A program made the position numbers and the translations under genes. The notes under the pieces are model-generated. The model did no database searches, was not told the origin of the DNA, and worked only from the letters and a program-made list of their open reading frames with translations. Positions 44,723-56,690 of a DNA stretch of 64,000 nucleotides are shown here, piece after piece. Source of the stretch: Entophlyctis helioformis. Lineage: Eukaryota > Chytridiomycota > Chytridiomycetes > Chytridiales > Chytriomycetaceae. Location of the stretch: assembly GCA_025526915.1 (NCBI GenBank), contig JAHLKH010000037.1:62001-126000 (forward strand), given 5' to 3'. Position 1 is the first letter of the stretch; the number at the start of each line of letters is the position of its first letter.

Positions 44723-45568
44723 TAAATTGTTGGTTGCATCCGTTGCCTTGCAGCGTCCACATCTTGGCCTGTGTTGAGATCGGCAGCACTGTCCAACCCT
44801 CGCCACATCTCGCGCCCGTCCATCAAACGCTGCTGTTCATGCAATGGACAGGCATGCTTCATTCCAAGTGCTCGCATAGCTCGCCCCATACGTCGTGGCA
44901 TTGGCTCGTTGGCCACGACAGGGTCCTTGTATGAGCGTCAACGCAGACGACAACAACATCGACGGTCGTTTTGGCCGTCTCGATCTGCTCGAGCATCTCG
45001 GCAACATGAACAGCACACGGCATCACTGCATGGCAGCACACAATCCAACAACCGATTGCTGGCACAGCGCAGTTGATCAAGCAGCCCGCTGTTCTGCTCT
45101 GCTTGATGGATCGTGGACACTTGGTTGAACTCGGAGCACTCGACCACGCCACGAATGCCGTCATTGTCAATACACTCGGCCAGGCACAGGCACTGCTCGT
45201 CCAAGCGAACCATGAGAGTGGCACCAAGAACACGATCAAGCGACTTCAAGCAGCCAGCCAGAAGCTGCACTCGCGCACTGATGATGGGTGGGCTGGTCCA
45301 TGGATGGCCAAGACTCACCGTTCAAATACAGACGTGATTGCCGTACATGCGAGGGCTGATTATGGCTGCTCATGGATCCATCAGTTGTGTCGGCTCACTC
45401 CACGGCTTGGCAAGTCGTTGGAAAACAGCAGACAGCGCGGCGGGAGCGAGGAGCACGCCGAGCACGCGCAGTCGGTGCACACGGACAGGATACTGCGGCA
45501 AAAACAGCGCCGTGGCATTCAGCATGGTTGTGCAAAAGGAGAGCAATGCCAGATGGGCAAAAGAGAAA
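44723..45568. other. Intergenic; no confident gene
   Basis: About 850 bases between the phosphoesterase stop and the tRNA. On the minus strand 45318-44938 is an open frame with a mixed composition (VQLLAGCLKSLDRVLGATLM...) that could be an exon of a small gene. I could not build a convincing start, splice pattern or family match. Confidence 0.35.
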
Positions 45569-45640
45569 CTCCCCGACGGGGAATCGAACCCCGGCCGCCA
45601 CGGTGAGAGCGTGGAATCCTAACCACTGGACCATCGAGGA
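45569..45640 (-). tRNA. tRNA-Glu (CUC)
   Basis: 72 nt on the minus strand. Acceptor arms TCCTCGA and TCGGGGA pair (one G-T), followed by discriminator G. The anticodon stem CCACG/CGTGG encloses loop CTCTCAC with anticodon CTC (Glu, GAG). The T arm has GGTTCGATTCC. No intron, no encoded CCA. A TTTT run 9 bases downstream of the 3' end is a likely Pol III terminator. Confidence 0.97.
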
Positions 45641-45797
45641 TTGGCGCTTCTTGCGTTTTTCGATTGCAGATGCAACATATACTTTGTTTGCACTTCCACG
45701 CTCGCGGCTGATCGACCAGCACGATTGAACAGATTGGAGGAGACCCGCTGTTTATTGGCACACAATCTATGCTGCTTGTATCTGCCGCATCAAGCTC

Positions 45798-47932
45798 TCA
45801 TGCATCCAGACTGTCGTGTCTGGCTGGAAACAGGTGCGGATGGCGATTGGCGAATGCTGTTGCACAGCCAAGAACGCGGTCGACCAGCCTGCAGAACCAA
45901 CGGCAACATACAACTCGGTCAATGTCCATGCCATCAGCAACACAGATACCCATGCATGAGCGAAATGAGGGAGGAACGAACCCTGCATAGACAATGGCAA
46001 TCTGTCTGAGCGGCCATTGCTGGACATTGGGATGCGTCATCAGCAGGTCAAGTTGCTCTGATCCGTGGTGTCGGGCATATGCCGTCAACCCAAGTCTGCG
46101 AACAAGCTCAATCTCGTCGCTGGGCACACACCAGCGAGCCAGTCGGCCAGTCAGTCGGCCAGTCAGTTGGCCAGTCGACAACCAATCCAACCATCGCGAC
46201 AAGAACCAACCTCTGCTTCTGTGCAAGGTGGCCGCTTATTGCTTGGTCTCGTGACGCTCCCCCATGTCCAGACAAGCCAGATGGCGCCAACAGATGCTCA
46301 ATGAGCGTCATGAACACGCTTGCTGGATACGGCAGAGGTCCGCTGTGTAACTTGGCTGCCATTGCAATGCTGGCCGAGTCCATGGACCTGATCTTGGCGG
46401 CAAGCCTGTGTCGCTGGATGGCTGGCAATGTCGACAGAATGAGAGTGTCGGGTGGCAGAATCGGCTTGATGCTATCAATCGGTGTCGGCGAGGGACGATG
46501 AACTGGCTGGACGGTTGACGCATCATGGTTTGCGGAGTGATCAACACGAGTCTTCTTTGGCAAAGGGCCCGTCGCGACAGATTCTTCTGGGGCACAGGGG
46601 AGTTGGATGGTGGTCAGTCTGCAAGCAAGCATGCCTAGTGTCCATCGCGAGGATACTAACCATGCGCCGCCTCTCTTCTAGCTTTGTGGATCAGCGCAAG
46701 TTCACTTTTGAACTGATACTTGACATAGGCAGACAGCTTTGACATGGTCCTGCAGTGACGATCCAAGCAGGGTGAGTGGTTGTTGGTGTTGCAAAAGAGC
46801 ATTCTCGCACAGGAGACCCAATCCAGGCACTTGCGACTCACAGAGCGTAGATCAGTAACAGCTGTTTGCAGGTGAGTTGCAGAGTGCCTGGACGGACGAT
46901 CCATCGGTCGAGCATCTCTGCACACCGAACGGTGGAGTATGCAGTTGGGCCAAGATCAGCAAGTCGATGAATCTCTTGTCTGCCCATCGCCTCGTGTGAG
47001 TCGCGTATGCCCAGATGCGTGCATGTCTACAAAGACAAAAGCGACCCACCCTTCCTTGTCTGTGGTGTCGGCGTTTTTCGGCCATCGATGGTGCAGCAAG
47101 CTTTTGACTTCCTTGAGTGACGTGAAGCCTGGCTCAGGCACAACGGTGAACTGCTTTGGCGCGATGGTAATGACCAAAAACGTAAGGTGCAACGACTTGA
47201 TCGTGGCCACCAACTCGATCAGAGAAGCCTTGGGAAACGAGCCAATTGTGTCGTCTAGGCGGTCGTACAGTTTGAACTGAACTAGCCTCGCTACGGCTTT
47301 ATCCGTGAAACTCTCGGTATCCAGCCGCTTGAGGAGAATGGCCTGCAGATCTTCTGACAGTACTGATGGCGCAATCTCGTTGCAAGATCCGCTTGCATCC
47401 ATCGGTGATGGATGGGAATGGATGCTGCCAGATGCGTCACCAGCGGGCTCATCGTCTGGTTCGTGGGATGGGCGATGCGGTGTTTCACACACGGCTTGAG
47501 GCGTGGTTTGTCTCGGCCGCTTGTTGGCATTGATAGTTACAGACGCTGGAGCATCGCGAACATGAGAATAGAAGAGGCTACGCTGCATCTGCTGTTGTAG
47601 CCGTGCCTGCAATACACGCTGCTGGTCGTGCTGCAGTGTCTGGGATGCATGTCTTGTGGCTGCGAGTCTGTCGCAGCAGCGTGAGCAAGGGGCAGGATGT
47701 TGATGAGACAACAACGGCGGCCGGAAACAGACCCCAAAGGCACTCACGCGTCGTGAGAGATGCTGAACGAGCCGCCTGCCCCGTCGTGCGGCTCCTCGCC
47801 GGACAGCCACGAAGAAGGGGCATGCTGCTCCGGATACTGGACCGCATGTATGTGTGACAATGCATGGCTTTTGTGCTGTGCTGCTTGCTGGAGTGATGCC
47901 GAGGTTGGCCGACGCTCGTCTCCCGATATCAT
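45798..47932 (-). CDS. Unrecognised protein, 7 exons
   Basis: Not recognised. Exons by eye 47932-47748, 47667-47050, 46979-46842, 46749-46661, 46586-46211, 46119-45982, 45888-45798 join in phase into 544 aa. The N-terminal ~150 residues are Ser/His/Gln-rich, probably disordered. From ~170 (LSEDLQAILLKRLDTESFTD) the protein is helical, with Leu-rich segments such as KAVARLVQFKLYDRLDD, LQLTCKQLLLIYALTM, DEIELVRRLGLTAYARHH and LLMTHPNVQQWPLRQIAIV. No signal peptide or membrane segment. Intron 5 holds GGCCAGTC repeats. The tandem gene upstream is the Fanzor locus; no functional link is implied. Confidence 0.7.
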
Positions 47933-48059
47933 GGCCGATTTATTGGTAAAGTTTCAACCTGATATTCATACAATTACCAAGCGTTTTGGAATTAAATTCG
48001 ACCCGAGAGGCGTCGAAAAGATGCCCGTGTATCACACGATGGAAGGTTCGAGTCAGCAA

Positions 48060-48215
48060 TGAGCATGCGACGATAGGTGGGCGAGGCATACCAACGAGAT
48101 GCTCACCTTGCACCATTGTTTGAACAATGATGTGATAAGTGACCCGTTAGGTCGATCGGGAGGTGCCCCGATTCAAATAGTTGGTAGACGTAGAAGTCAG
48201 AGTGCCAAAGGCTTG
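48060..48215 (-). ncRNA. Candidate Fanzor guide RNA (omega/fRNA-like) region: three hairpins after the stop
   Basis: Directly 3' of the Fanzor stop, within 140 bases on the same strand, are three consecutive potential stem-loops: 48154-48173 (ATCGGG/CCCGAT, 6-nt loop), 48114-48129 (CATTGTT/AACAATG, a tight 7-bp stem) and 48076-48107 (GGTGGGC/GCTCACC with one G-T pair). TnpB and Fanzor guide RNAs are known to be encoded at or overlapping the 3' end of the nuclease gene and to be strongly folded. Position and structure fit, but no RNA evidence is available and the guide boundary cannot be set. The region is less GC-rich than its flanks. Confidence 0.45.
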
Positions 48216-51200
48216 TCATGCGAGACAACACATGGCTGGCAACCAGGCTTGGGCACGACTTGCACGCCGCTGGATGGCAGTATGCATTGCCTTGATGTCT
48301 GCAAGGTGCTCTGGCATGGCTGGATCGTCACTGGCTGGCGTGTGCGTCAAGTAGAGCGGACGGTGTCCAAAGAGCAGATGCCACAGTGCGACCATTCCGA
48401 TGTTGGTGGCTCCAAGCACGTCGCGGTGGTAGACGGTCGTGCATGGTATGCACTCGTAGCGTCGCAGGTTGGTGCGGTTCTCGTATGGGATGCGCTGCTT
48501 GCACTGCGGGCACATCTGGCTGGTCAGGTTCTCGTTGCAGCGGTAGATCTGTGTGTGTGTGTGTGTGTGTGCATGATCGTGTGTCAGTTGGTGCACAGAT
48601 GGATAGATGGATGGCATGGCATCAGACGCACATAGGCATATCCAGACGACCGCAGATGCCTGATGAGAAACTTCTCAAACACAGCGTGCCGACCACCTTG
48701 GCCTGTAAAGTCGATGCCAAATGCCCAGACAACGGGAATGTCCTTCTCTGTGTTGCCGACAGGGAGGCCTTGAGATGCAGCAGATGCGCGCTTGCCAGTG
48801 GTCGATCCTGCCAGCTTCATGATGCCCTCAAGAGCGTTTCCGCGAATTGACATGCTGTTGCTGTGCTTGGTGAACCGCTTGGCCTTGACCTTCTGTGGAA
48901 TGCCATGCCATGCCATGCCATCCAGTGTGATCAGCAGGCGATCAAGCAGCATGGCGGCCATGTCAATGGGCATCCAGAAGCAGAGAAAACGTACCCGTGC
49001 ATTCAGGAATGGCGTGCAGTACGCATGGCAGCGCAGATCCCAAAAGGCTCTCTCGCCTGCTGAGACGCCTGGGTCGGCATGCTTTGCTGTCTTGAATGCA
49101 ATGGCTGCCTGGACGTCAGCAGCCTTGGCAAGTCGGTCAGCAAACCTGGCACAAGAGGCAGGCACTGTGAGTTGATCTGGTCAAGAGTGCGCGTGGCAGA
49201 GTCATTGCATGCATACCAGTCCTGAAAGATGCGCTCAGCATGTGCCATGCCAGAGGAGAGCACGTAGTTGGACTCGAGCTTATACGAAAAGTCTCTGAGA
49301 TCGACCAAGATGCTGGACGCGCCATACAGGTACCGCTGGCCCCAATCAATGCCAACAATCCGCACAAACCGGTAGCCCTTGTTGGTGAACAACTTGTTGG
49401 CTTTGATGATGTCGCGCAGTCGCTGCGAGGCGTAAAAGTTGTGCTGGGCCTGTCATGCCATGGCATGAGTGAGGAATGCACAATGCATGTGCACCAATGC
49501 GCGAGTTTAGCATGCAAGTGGCTTACAGGATTGGTCGCTTTTGGCTTGGCGGCTGTGGATGGCATGTCAGTCGGTGCTGGTGCCAAGTGTGCGTCATAAT
49601 GGCACAGCAACTCACATGTGCCATCCATGTGATCATGCCCATCATGCCCATCATCATCAGAATCAGAATCATCATCATCAACAACCCACGGCTGCTGGCC
49701 TGAAGACACCAGATTGGAGCATGCAGATCAAGGCGGCAGTCAGAATCAATGTGTGCACCAAAGCATCCAAGCACGCCACATACACCAAGGTGACTCTGGA
49801 CGGTCTGTGCAGCCATCGAGAGCCAGTTGAAAGATGCTGTATCCATCCGTCCTGACGCTGCCTGTCAGGATTGCCTTGGCCCGTTTTGCTCGACGTGCCG
49901 CATCAATCGCAGCCTTGATATGCTTCTCACGCTCCTTGCCAATCAGACCCTGCTTGTCGGCCTCTTGCGTCGCCTTGGCTGTGGCCTTGGCAACCGCGTC
50001 CATCTCCACAAGAGTACCAACTCTGACCTTGATATGCTCCTCGCGCTCCTTGCCAACCAGACCCTGCTCGTCAGCCTCTTGCGTCGCCTTGGCTGTGGCC
50101 TTGGCAGCCGCGTCCATCTCATCTTTGGCTTGTGCAGGTGTCTGGAAGCAACCTTTCTTGGGGCGGAGGCCGGGAAGCAGGACGTCGAGAACACAGAGCT
50201 CTTGGCTTGCACTGAATGCGTCTTGGATCTTGCTATTGGGCGTCTTAAGCTCCAAGTCTTCATCTTTGTAGTCTTGGATAAAAGTGCAGTGTCAGCATCA
50301 TATCATACAAGCATGGCATAAACAAGTGCGACCTACTGAGTGCATCCAGAAGCTCCAGTCTCAAGTCTTTCAAAGCATCACTCTGCTTGCCATTCTTGCA
50401 CTCATCCGTGGTCCCCATTACCGCCCAAAAGAGGGTGGCCTCGGTAATGAGGATGAATGGGTCGCGGCTCGCCGCCTCAGGGCACAACTTGATTGTTGTG
50501 CCAACAGCAAGCTTGCACAGCTCGTAAAAGATCCTGATCTCTGAGAGTGACGCATTGCTCAAGATCGGCACAAGCACGTGCAATGCTTGCGGGATTGTAT
50601 CAAGACCGCCGTTGTCTGTGGCTGGCAGCATGCTGGGTGTCGCGGCCGCAGTGGTGGCCTTGTCCCTCCTGCGCCGTTGCCTCTTGGGTTTGGTGCTGTT
50701 GGTGGCTGATGAAGAGGTGGACCGGTCGTGCTTGAGACCCGAGGCAGGAGGGGCAGCGTCTTGAGCAGCGTCTAGTGAGGCGTCCTCAGTGGCCGGTGGT
50801 GTGGTTGATGCTGGCCCTTTGCGCCTTTGTTTCTTGCGCGTCGGTGGGCTTGGTGTGGCGACCTCGGCAGCAGTGCGTTTGGCATCCTCGGCGGCGGCAT
50901 GCTTGGCATCCTCGGCAGCCTTCTTAATGATCCCGATCCATCTGTCAACATCCTTGGCAGACGCACCCTGCACCAGGCTGTGAGCTGCATCAACCAACAG
51001 CTTGGACTGGTTGGTCATAAAATGGGTGGCCAGCATGCGGCCGACGTCGCGTGCAAGGTTGGTGTAGATGTTGTGCCTTGCTTTTGCACAAAGGCTGCTA
51101 TCAAGCCTGTAGGGCAGGACAGCCTCCAAAGTGTCCGTATGCACAGCGTCTGCCGTCGGTGCACTCTTCTGCATCAAGGCAGACAGCTTTGCATTCGCCT

Positions 51201-52095
51201 GCTCCACAGTTGACTTGAACTTATTGGCCTTGGTTGTCGCTGTCTGCTGCATGCGTGCTGTCCATGAGATTGACTTCCGTGTGCCTGCTTTCCACGTCGC
51301 TGCTTGCCGTGTGGTTTTCTGTGCTGTGGATGCCTGCTGTGTCGCGTCCACCTGCTCTGCCTTCCGTCTCCATGTCCGATGTATGATCAGCTGCATCACG
51401 GTGACGATCCAGCAGTGGACAGGGTACTTGATCGCATGCGGCTGGACCATCTTATCATCCGCCATGATGTATCCAATGTGATATAGCAGCATCTCCAAAG
51501 CACCCTCGCCACCAGACGTGCTGCTGGTGAGCGCCGTGAGCAGCTCATTTGCAGTTGGGACTGCTGGCGGCTGGGCGGCTGGCAATGATGCGCCGGCGCT
51601 GCTGGCTGCTGTTGCTGCTGTTGCTGCCACAGTCTGCGATGCATTTGCAAAGGTGCAGATCTCAAGCACCGTGCCATGCTCGAGAGGCACCAAACTGCCA
51701 TAGCGAGGGATCTTCATGTCGCTGCTATGTGGTCCTGTGCCATACATCAACCATGCATCGATGCGCTTTTCGAGGATGCACCTGCCCGTTGTCTGCATCG
51801 TGCCCTTGCCCTCGCCGAGGTCGTCTGGGTTGATGTAGTAGTATGTTTTCACACTGCCACTAGTGACTTGCATCATGCAGTAGTCAGGTGGCAGTGGCGC
51901 GTCTGGGCTGAGCTTGACAAGAACCTCGACTATCGCGCCGATCAACGCGAGGACAGCACACAAGAGGCCGGCTGTGTAATCGTACACCGTCAGGAGGGCG
52001 TCCTTTCTGACTGAAATGGCCGTCTGCTTGGCCAGTGGTGTCTTGGTATGGGTCCCAAAATACTTTGTATACTCTGGCTTGTTTGACAGCATCTC
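48216..52095 (-). CDS. Fanzor (eukaryotic TnpB-like RNA-guided nuclease) module, 8 exons
   Basis: Exons 52095-50337, 50272-49784, 49699-49616, 49552-49527, 49449-49217, 49145-48995, 48892-48632, 48548-48216 join in phase into ~1,110 residues. Numbering follows the full fused frame that starts at 61185. RuvC-I is VRIVGIDWGQRYLYGAS (Asp ~1637). The penultimate exon has AFGIDFTGQGGRHAVFEKFL. The last exon has NENLTSQMCPQC (Glu ~1823), a zinc ribbon (C1830, C1833, C1850, C1853) and HRDVLGATNI (Asp ~1860). Upstream is the ILTGSVRTDGYSIF segment seen in Fanzors. The large first exon is helical with two basic NLS-like clusters (RKKQRRKG, KPKRQRRRRDK). No stop or frameshift seen; nuclease residues look complete. 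It has no start codon of its own that I trust: its frame continues 5' into the XPG module. Confidence 0.85.
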
Positions 52096-54753
52096 CTGCT
52101 CATTTCACGAGTGCACCAGTCAGCCTCACAACACCAAGCATCCAGAGCAACATGGCAACCAAACCCCATACCGCCAGATCCACAATCATAACACGGCTGT
52201 TATGCTGTGCCTCATCCTCATCCTCATCCTTGCCCTTGCGCTTGCTCTTGCTCTTGCTCTTGCTCTTGCTGTTGATCTTGTCCTCATCCTTGTACTTTGG
52301 TGCTTTGCGATGATGCTGCACGTTTTTCTGACTGTCTGGTGTTTTGACTTTGAGGACCCCATTGACTGTCTGGACTGGCCCTGATGTCACGCAGCAATTG
52401 CCCGCAACATCCAGATGTGTCGCCCATCTATCATGATATTCGTGTCTACCAGCAGAATCCATGTCAGCAAGCACGATCAGGGCTCGCAGCATGCCATCTG
52501 CCACTTACGTGCTTGTCGTTGTTGGAGATGGGGCCTTCCGGTGGCGTCGCCCTGACTTCTTCTTGTTTTTCTTGATGGTATTCTTGGTCGCAGCCTTCTC
52601 AGCTCGCTCGGCATTCTCCTTTGCATGTGCAGCCTCTGTCTCCTCTGAGAATTGGAATGGCGCCTGCCGTGGTTGGATGCAGCATCAGGCATCCCTTCCT
52701 TGTGCACGCAACACAGTCACAATCACCAACAGTGCCCTGTAACCTACCGTCGTATTAGTGTCATCAAGTACACCAACGAGAAGTTTCTTACGGTTTGCTT
52801 GTTCAGGGCGATCGTTGTCAGATGACTTGGGCAGCGGTGGAGGAGGACCAGCCTGAGGAGTGGAATGATCAGCAATCGTGCCAAATCAGTACAGGCACAC
52901 ACCATCAGTGGAAGATGAGACGCACAGCGGCTTGCTCAATGACTTTCTGCAGCAGGGCAATGGCCGTTTGCCGCTGATTGACGAGTGTGATTGAATTGCC
53001 CTTGCTGATACGTCGATTCTTGAGGCCATTCAAGTCATTCAGCAGGTTTGTGGCCTCATCATGGATAACTGCAAACGTGTCTGCCGGCGCCACTCTTGTG
53101 CTGATCCGTCCGCGGTACTTGGTCTTCTTCTCGCCTGTATCTGCAATAGCACATTCAACAAAACGGCACTGTGAGTGGATTGCATCAACCATTTCAATGC
53201 AAGCAGAATATACTTGGAGTGGCTGTATGCCGGTGGGGGGCATTTTGTGGATGCACGATCTCATCCAGCTGCTTCTTCATTCTTGGAGCAACAGTCTGTC
53301 CAGGAGCAATGGATCGAGTCAGTCACATTCAAGATCAACAACCGTGTGTGATGCAAGAGCAACGGCATGCATCCAAGCCATGCAGCAACTTACAAAAGCA
53401 TGCCAAATCATCTGATCCGCCTTACTGAGCACCATGTAATCATCTGGCTCGATAGACTGCTCGCGCACAATCTGCAGCAACTGTGCACTAGCCGCCCTGC
53501 AGATGGCTGCAAGGATGTCACGGCTAGTGACTCCATCATACTTGCTTGCAAGGAGATCAACTGTTTGCTCTATGATGGCGTCCAATGCCACGTGGCAGCC
53601 ATTGACCTCCTTGAATGCCACATCCAGCCGCCTGCTGGCAACAATCCCATTGGCAAGCTGTTTGACACGATCGCTCGTCAAGTGGACAGGTGGGACGCCA
53701 GTCTTGGCTTGCTGCTGCTGCTGCTGCGCGGTATGGATCAAACAGCAACCAGGCGATGAGCATCTGCACAATAACAAGATCGCAGCATCAGAAACAGGAA
53801 AGCCATGTCAGTTTTTCCAGAAACACCACAGATGGCATGCATGCATACTTGGCTCCAGCCGAGGCTGTCACTTTGACATACATGTGGTTGGCATTGCCTT
53901 GTTGAGGCCCAGATCTGTGCAAGGCATGCAATCATGTCAATGCCAATATGTCCATAATATCCTTCAAGAATAGACTTGCCTCGCGACAATCGGGGCTGCA
54001 AACGTGCCAACTGGCGCTTTGGGCTCGATTTGGTCAACAAAGACTGAGAATGCGTTCTTGAACATTGGTATGAGGCTCTTGTCATGACTCTTGGCCAAGT
54101 CCTTGATGTACGCGTCCCTGAGGTCATACATGAACACCTTGGCCTCTTCAGGAGTCTTGAGTTTTCTATAGAGCTCGGCCTCCTTGCCATCCAACTTGGC
54201 CGCCTTGCGATCAAACCACGCATTAATGAACTTGGCAGCGGCCGTGATCCCTGAAGGCAATACAAGCAGAATCGTGCATGAAGACAACAAATGGCATGTG
54301 AGTCATGACAGACAACAAAACAGGCGCAGCAACTCACCATGGCGATTGCGGCCAAAAAAGTCTGTATGAGAAAACACTGCAACACCCTGACATGCACCGC
54401 GAAAATCCCGCACGCCCAATGCAGACGCGGTTGAGGCCATACCGCCATGGTTATATGAGCGAGGCTGGTTAAACCGCCCATGCTGCAAGTGGGTCACAAC
54501 GACACCACATTGACCAGCACAATGAGCAACCAGATCAGAGTCATTGGAGACAACAACGATTGGCTTGTCACTGTCACAAAATGGAGACTGTGAGCCATCA
54601 GTCACGGCAGAATGATCCAAGGCAATGTTACCTTGGCTCGCGAACATGGCGGGCAATGCATACATCAGCCTCATAGTCACACCAACAGACCGTGCATCCC
54701 TTATTTTCGCCAACAAGCTCGTTGAGGGCCGCAACAATGTGCTGTTTGTCGCT

Positions 54754-54758
54754 CTGCG
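54754..54758. repeat. Target-site duplication, left copy (CTGCG)
   Basis: CTGCG directly left of the 5' LTR; identical to 60567-60571 right of the 3' LTR. Keeping one copy restores the reading frame of exon 2 of the interrupted host gene. Confidence 0.95.
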
Positions 54759-55001
54759 TGTAACAGTCAGCCGCGATCACGTGACACGCGTGCAACCGGT
54801 CGCGCGTCCCACTTGAATCCTGACAGACCACAAGGCGACTTGCCCCAATCGTCGCCTTGTGTACTGAAACCCGCCGTCTGTCAGGTACTGCCCGTGCATA
54901 TGCCTTTATTACTACGAAGCTATACCAATGAATATCCTTGTGTACTGAAACCCGCCGTCTGTCAGACCGCCCATCGTCTCGTTGCACATCGTCCTGTTGC
55001 A
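54759..55001 (+). repeat. 5' LTR (243 bp, TGTAACA...TGTTGCA)
   Basis: Starts TG and ends CA. Same as the 3' LTR except one A/G difference (CCCCAATCG here) and an extra 81-bp block after GTCTGTCAG. The block ends in a second copy of a 30-bp segment (from CCTTGTGTACTGAAACCCG), so the LTR contains an internal direct repeat around AT-richer sequence. Confidence 0.95.
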
Positions 55002-55037
55002 CGACGACTCAAGACAGTCAGTGACCAGACGGAAGGA

Positions 55038-56690
55038 ATGACGACCGACAGCCTCAGTGCCGAGGGCACTGGTGCGGTCGGAGCAGGCAGCAGCATTGAA
55101 CAGCAACACCAGCAACACCAGCAAAACCAGACCGGCCTGCCAACACCCGTCACTGTCGTCCGCACTGTCACCAACTACCGCCTTGGCTCGAGCCTGGCAG
55201 AGGCGGCCATGAGGCTGCTCTTGAAGAGACCTGAGTTGATGGCCGAGATGCGAGACGCGGTGCCTGAGGGCGGCAGCCTGCTGCAGGATGGAGACATCCA
55301 ACCGGTCGCGGATTATGGGTCGCTCCTCGCCGCGCTGGGACATCGGGATTCTGCCATCCAGGATGAGGCGGCCTCGGTAGCAAGCTTGCAGTCGGTTCAC
55401 TCCTCAAGCGCCCAGTTCAACTCAGCGGTGTTTGCTGCTCACTCGTCTCTGGCTCGAGCACCCGCACCGTCGCGATCGCAATCCATCAGCATCAGTCAGC
55501 ACGGCACGATGGATCTACCGACGCCAGCGGCAGCCTCCGATGCCGCGCTGTTCCGCGCGCGGCAGACGGAGGCCGAGAATGACTTGAAGGAGCTCAGGTT
55601 CGACGGCGACCCAGCGGCCGATCCGCTGGGCAACGCCCGGGCCTGGCAAGTATTCACCCGCGCCCTGGAGAGCAGCATGGGCATTTGCCCGGCGCTCTAC
55701 AGGGAGGAACCTGTTCGCATTCGCATGTTAGAACGCTGCTTGAGGGGCTCTGCCCGAGAGTGGTTCTCCAACACTGTGATGCCGCGTGTCCAGGCGCGAG
55801 AGCTGCGTTCATTGGCCCAGGTCATTGAGGTGGGCAACCGCAGATACCGTCCGGCGCATCTCATCCAGCGTGCACAGCTCGTCATCGATCGTTTTATACC
55901 CGCACCTGGCGAGGCGTGTGCCCAGTGGGGCGATCGTCTCACGGCCCTGCAACGCGACGCCGACGCCTCGGACGCCGCGATGATCAAGAAGGCGTACTCG
56001 CTGTGCTCACAGGAGCTGAAGGCACGGATCGACATCTTGGAGGGTCCGGACGGTCTCGACGGCCCACAGACGTTTGCAGAATACCTGGAGCTGATCGAGA
56101 AGCTCGACGCCAACATGCGGTCCAAGGCCGAGTATGCCCAGGCGGCGGTTTTGACGGCCGCGGCACTCAATGGCACCCTGTCGACGCCATCTGCCAATGT
56201 GGGCTCAGGATCGGCTTCTGGAAGTGGACGCCGTCGCACGCAGACGGCTCCTGCACCGGCCAGAACGCCGCCGGCTCCAGTGACGATCCCAGCAGCGCCG
56301 AGGACGCAATCCGTGTCAGCCCCAGCAAACAGCGCCGGCCTGGCCAGCGAGTGGCAGGCGGTGATGTTGCGCGTTGGTCGACCGCTCTCAGAGGCGGACC
56401 GCGAGTTCCTGAAGGCCAACCACGGCTGCTACGCCTGCCGCCGACCCGATCACGCATCCATCAGGAACCCGGCATGCCCATTCCACCGCAGCGGCGGTGC
56501 ACCAGTCGCAGTCGCCAGTGTGGCCCCCCTAGTGATCATGGTTCGGGAACAGCTGACAATACATCTGTTACCCACTGCTCGTCTTTGCCCATGCCGCCGG
56601 TCCGCTCGCCTATCCGATCGCATGTCATGGCAACCGCCGATGGGTTCCCGTGCGTGGCCCTGCTGGACACCGGCGCATCTGGTATGGTGA
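55038..56690 (+). CDS. gag: Retrotransposon Gag
   Basis: 550 codons from the ATG at 55038. The N-terminus is Gln/Ser-rich. The capsid-like core runs from ~residue 180 ([50 protein letters not shown]), the usual gypsy retrotransposon Gag pattern. A degenerate zinc knuckle is near the end ([17 protein letters not shown]). Past a CCCCCC run at ~56525 the protease continues in the -1 frame, consistent with a programmed -1 shift or a single-base change. Confidence 0.85.
   Translation: MTTDSLSAEGTGAVGAGSSIEQQHQQHQQNQTGLPTPVTVVRTVTNYRLGSSLAEAAMRLLLKRPELMAEMRDAVPEGGSLLQDGDIQPVADYGSLLAALGHRDSAIQDEAASVASLQSVHSSSAQFNSAVFAAHSSLARAPAPSRSQSISISQHGTMDLPTPAAASDAALFRARQTEAENDLKELRFDGDPAADPLGNARAWQVFTRALESSMGICPALYREEPVRIRMLERCLRGSAREWFSNTVMPRVQARELRSLAQVIEVGNRRYRPAHLIQRAQLVIDRFIPAPGEACAQWGDRLTALQRDADASDAAMIKKAYSLCSQELKARIDILEGPDGLDGPQTFAEYLELIEKLDANMRSKAEYAQAAVLTAAALNGTLSTPSANVGSGSASGSGRRRTQTAPAPARTPPAPVTIPAAPRTQSVSAPANSAGLASEWQAVMLRVGRPLSEADREFLKANHGCYACRRPDHASIRNPACPFHRSGGAPVAVASVAPLVIMVREQLTIHLLPTARLCPCRRSARLSDRMSWQPPMGSRAWPCWTPAHLVW

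Noticed and set aside
46138..46182. GGCCAGTC repeats as a CRISPR-like array
   Set aside because: Units are contiguous with no spacers and lie within an intron; it is a microsatellite.
49145..49217. Frameshift or stop in the Fanzor RuvC region
   Set aside because: A 71-nt intron (GTATGC...GTGCCAG, 49146-49216) restores the frame exactly, so the gene is not broken there.
52100..52504. Separate small Lys/Ser-rich gene starting MADGML
   Set aside because: Its start lies inside a good intron (GTAAGT...TAG with CTGAC branch), and most of the frame is used as an exon joining the XPG and Fanzor parts.
56490..56540. Gag/Pol junction as proof of a programmed frameshift
   Set aside because: The -1 register change at a CCCCCC run is suggestive, but with seven other frameshifts in pol it cannot be told from decay.
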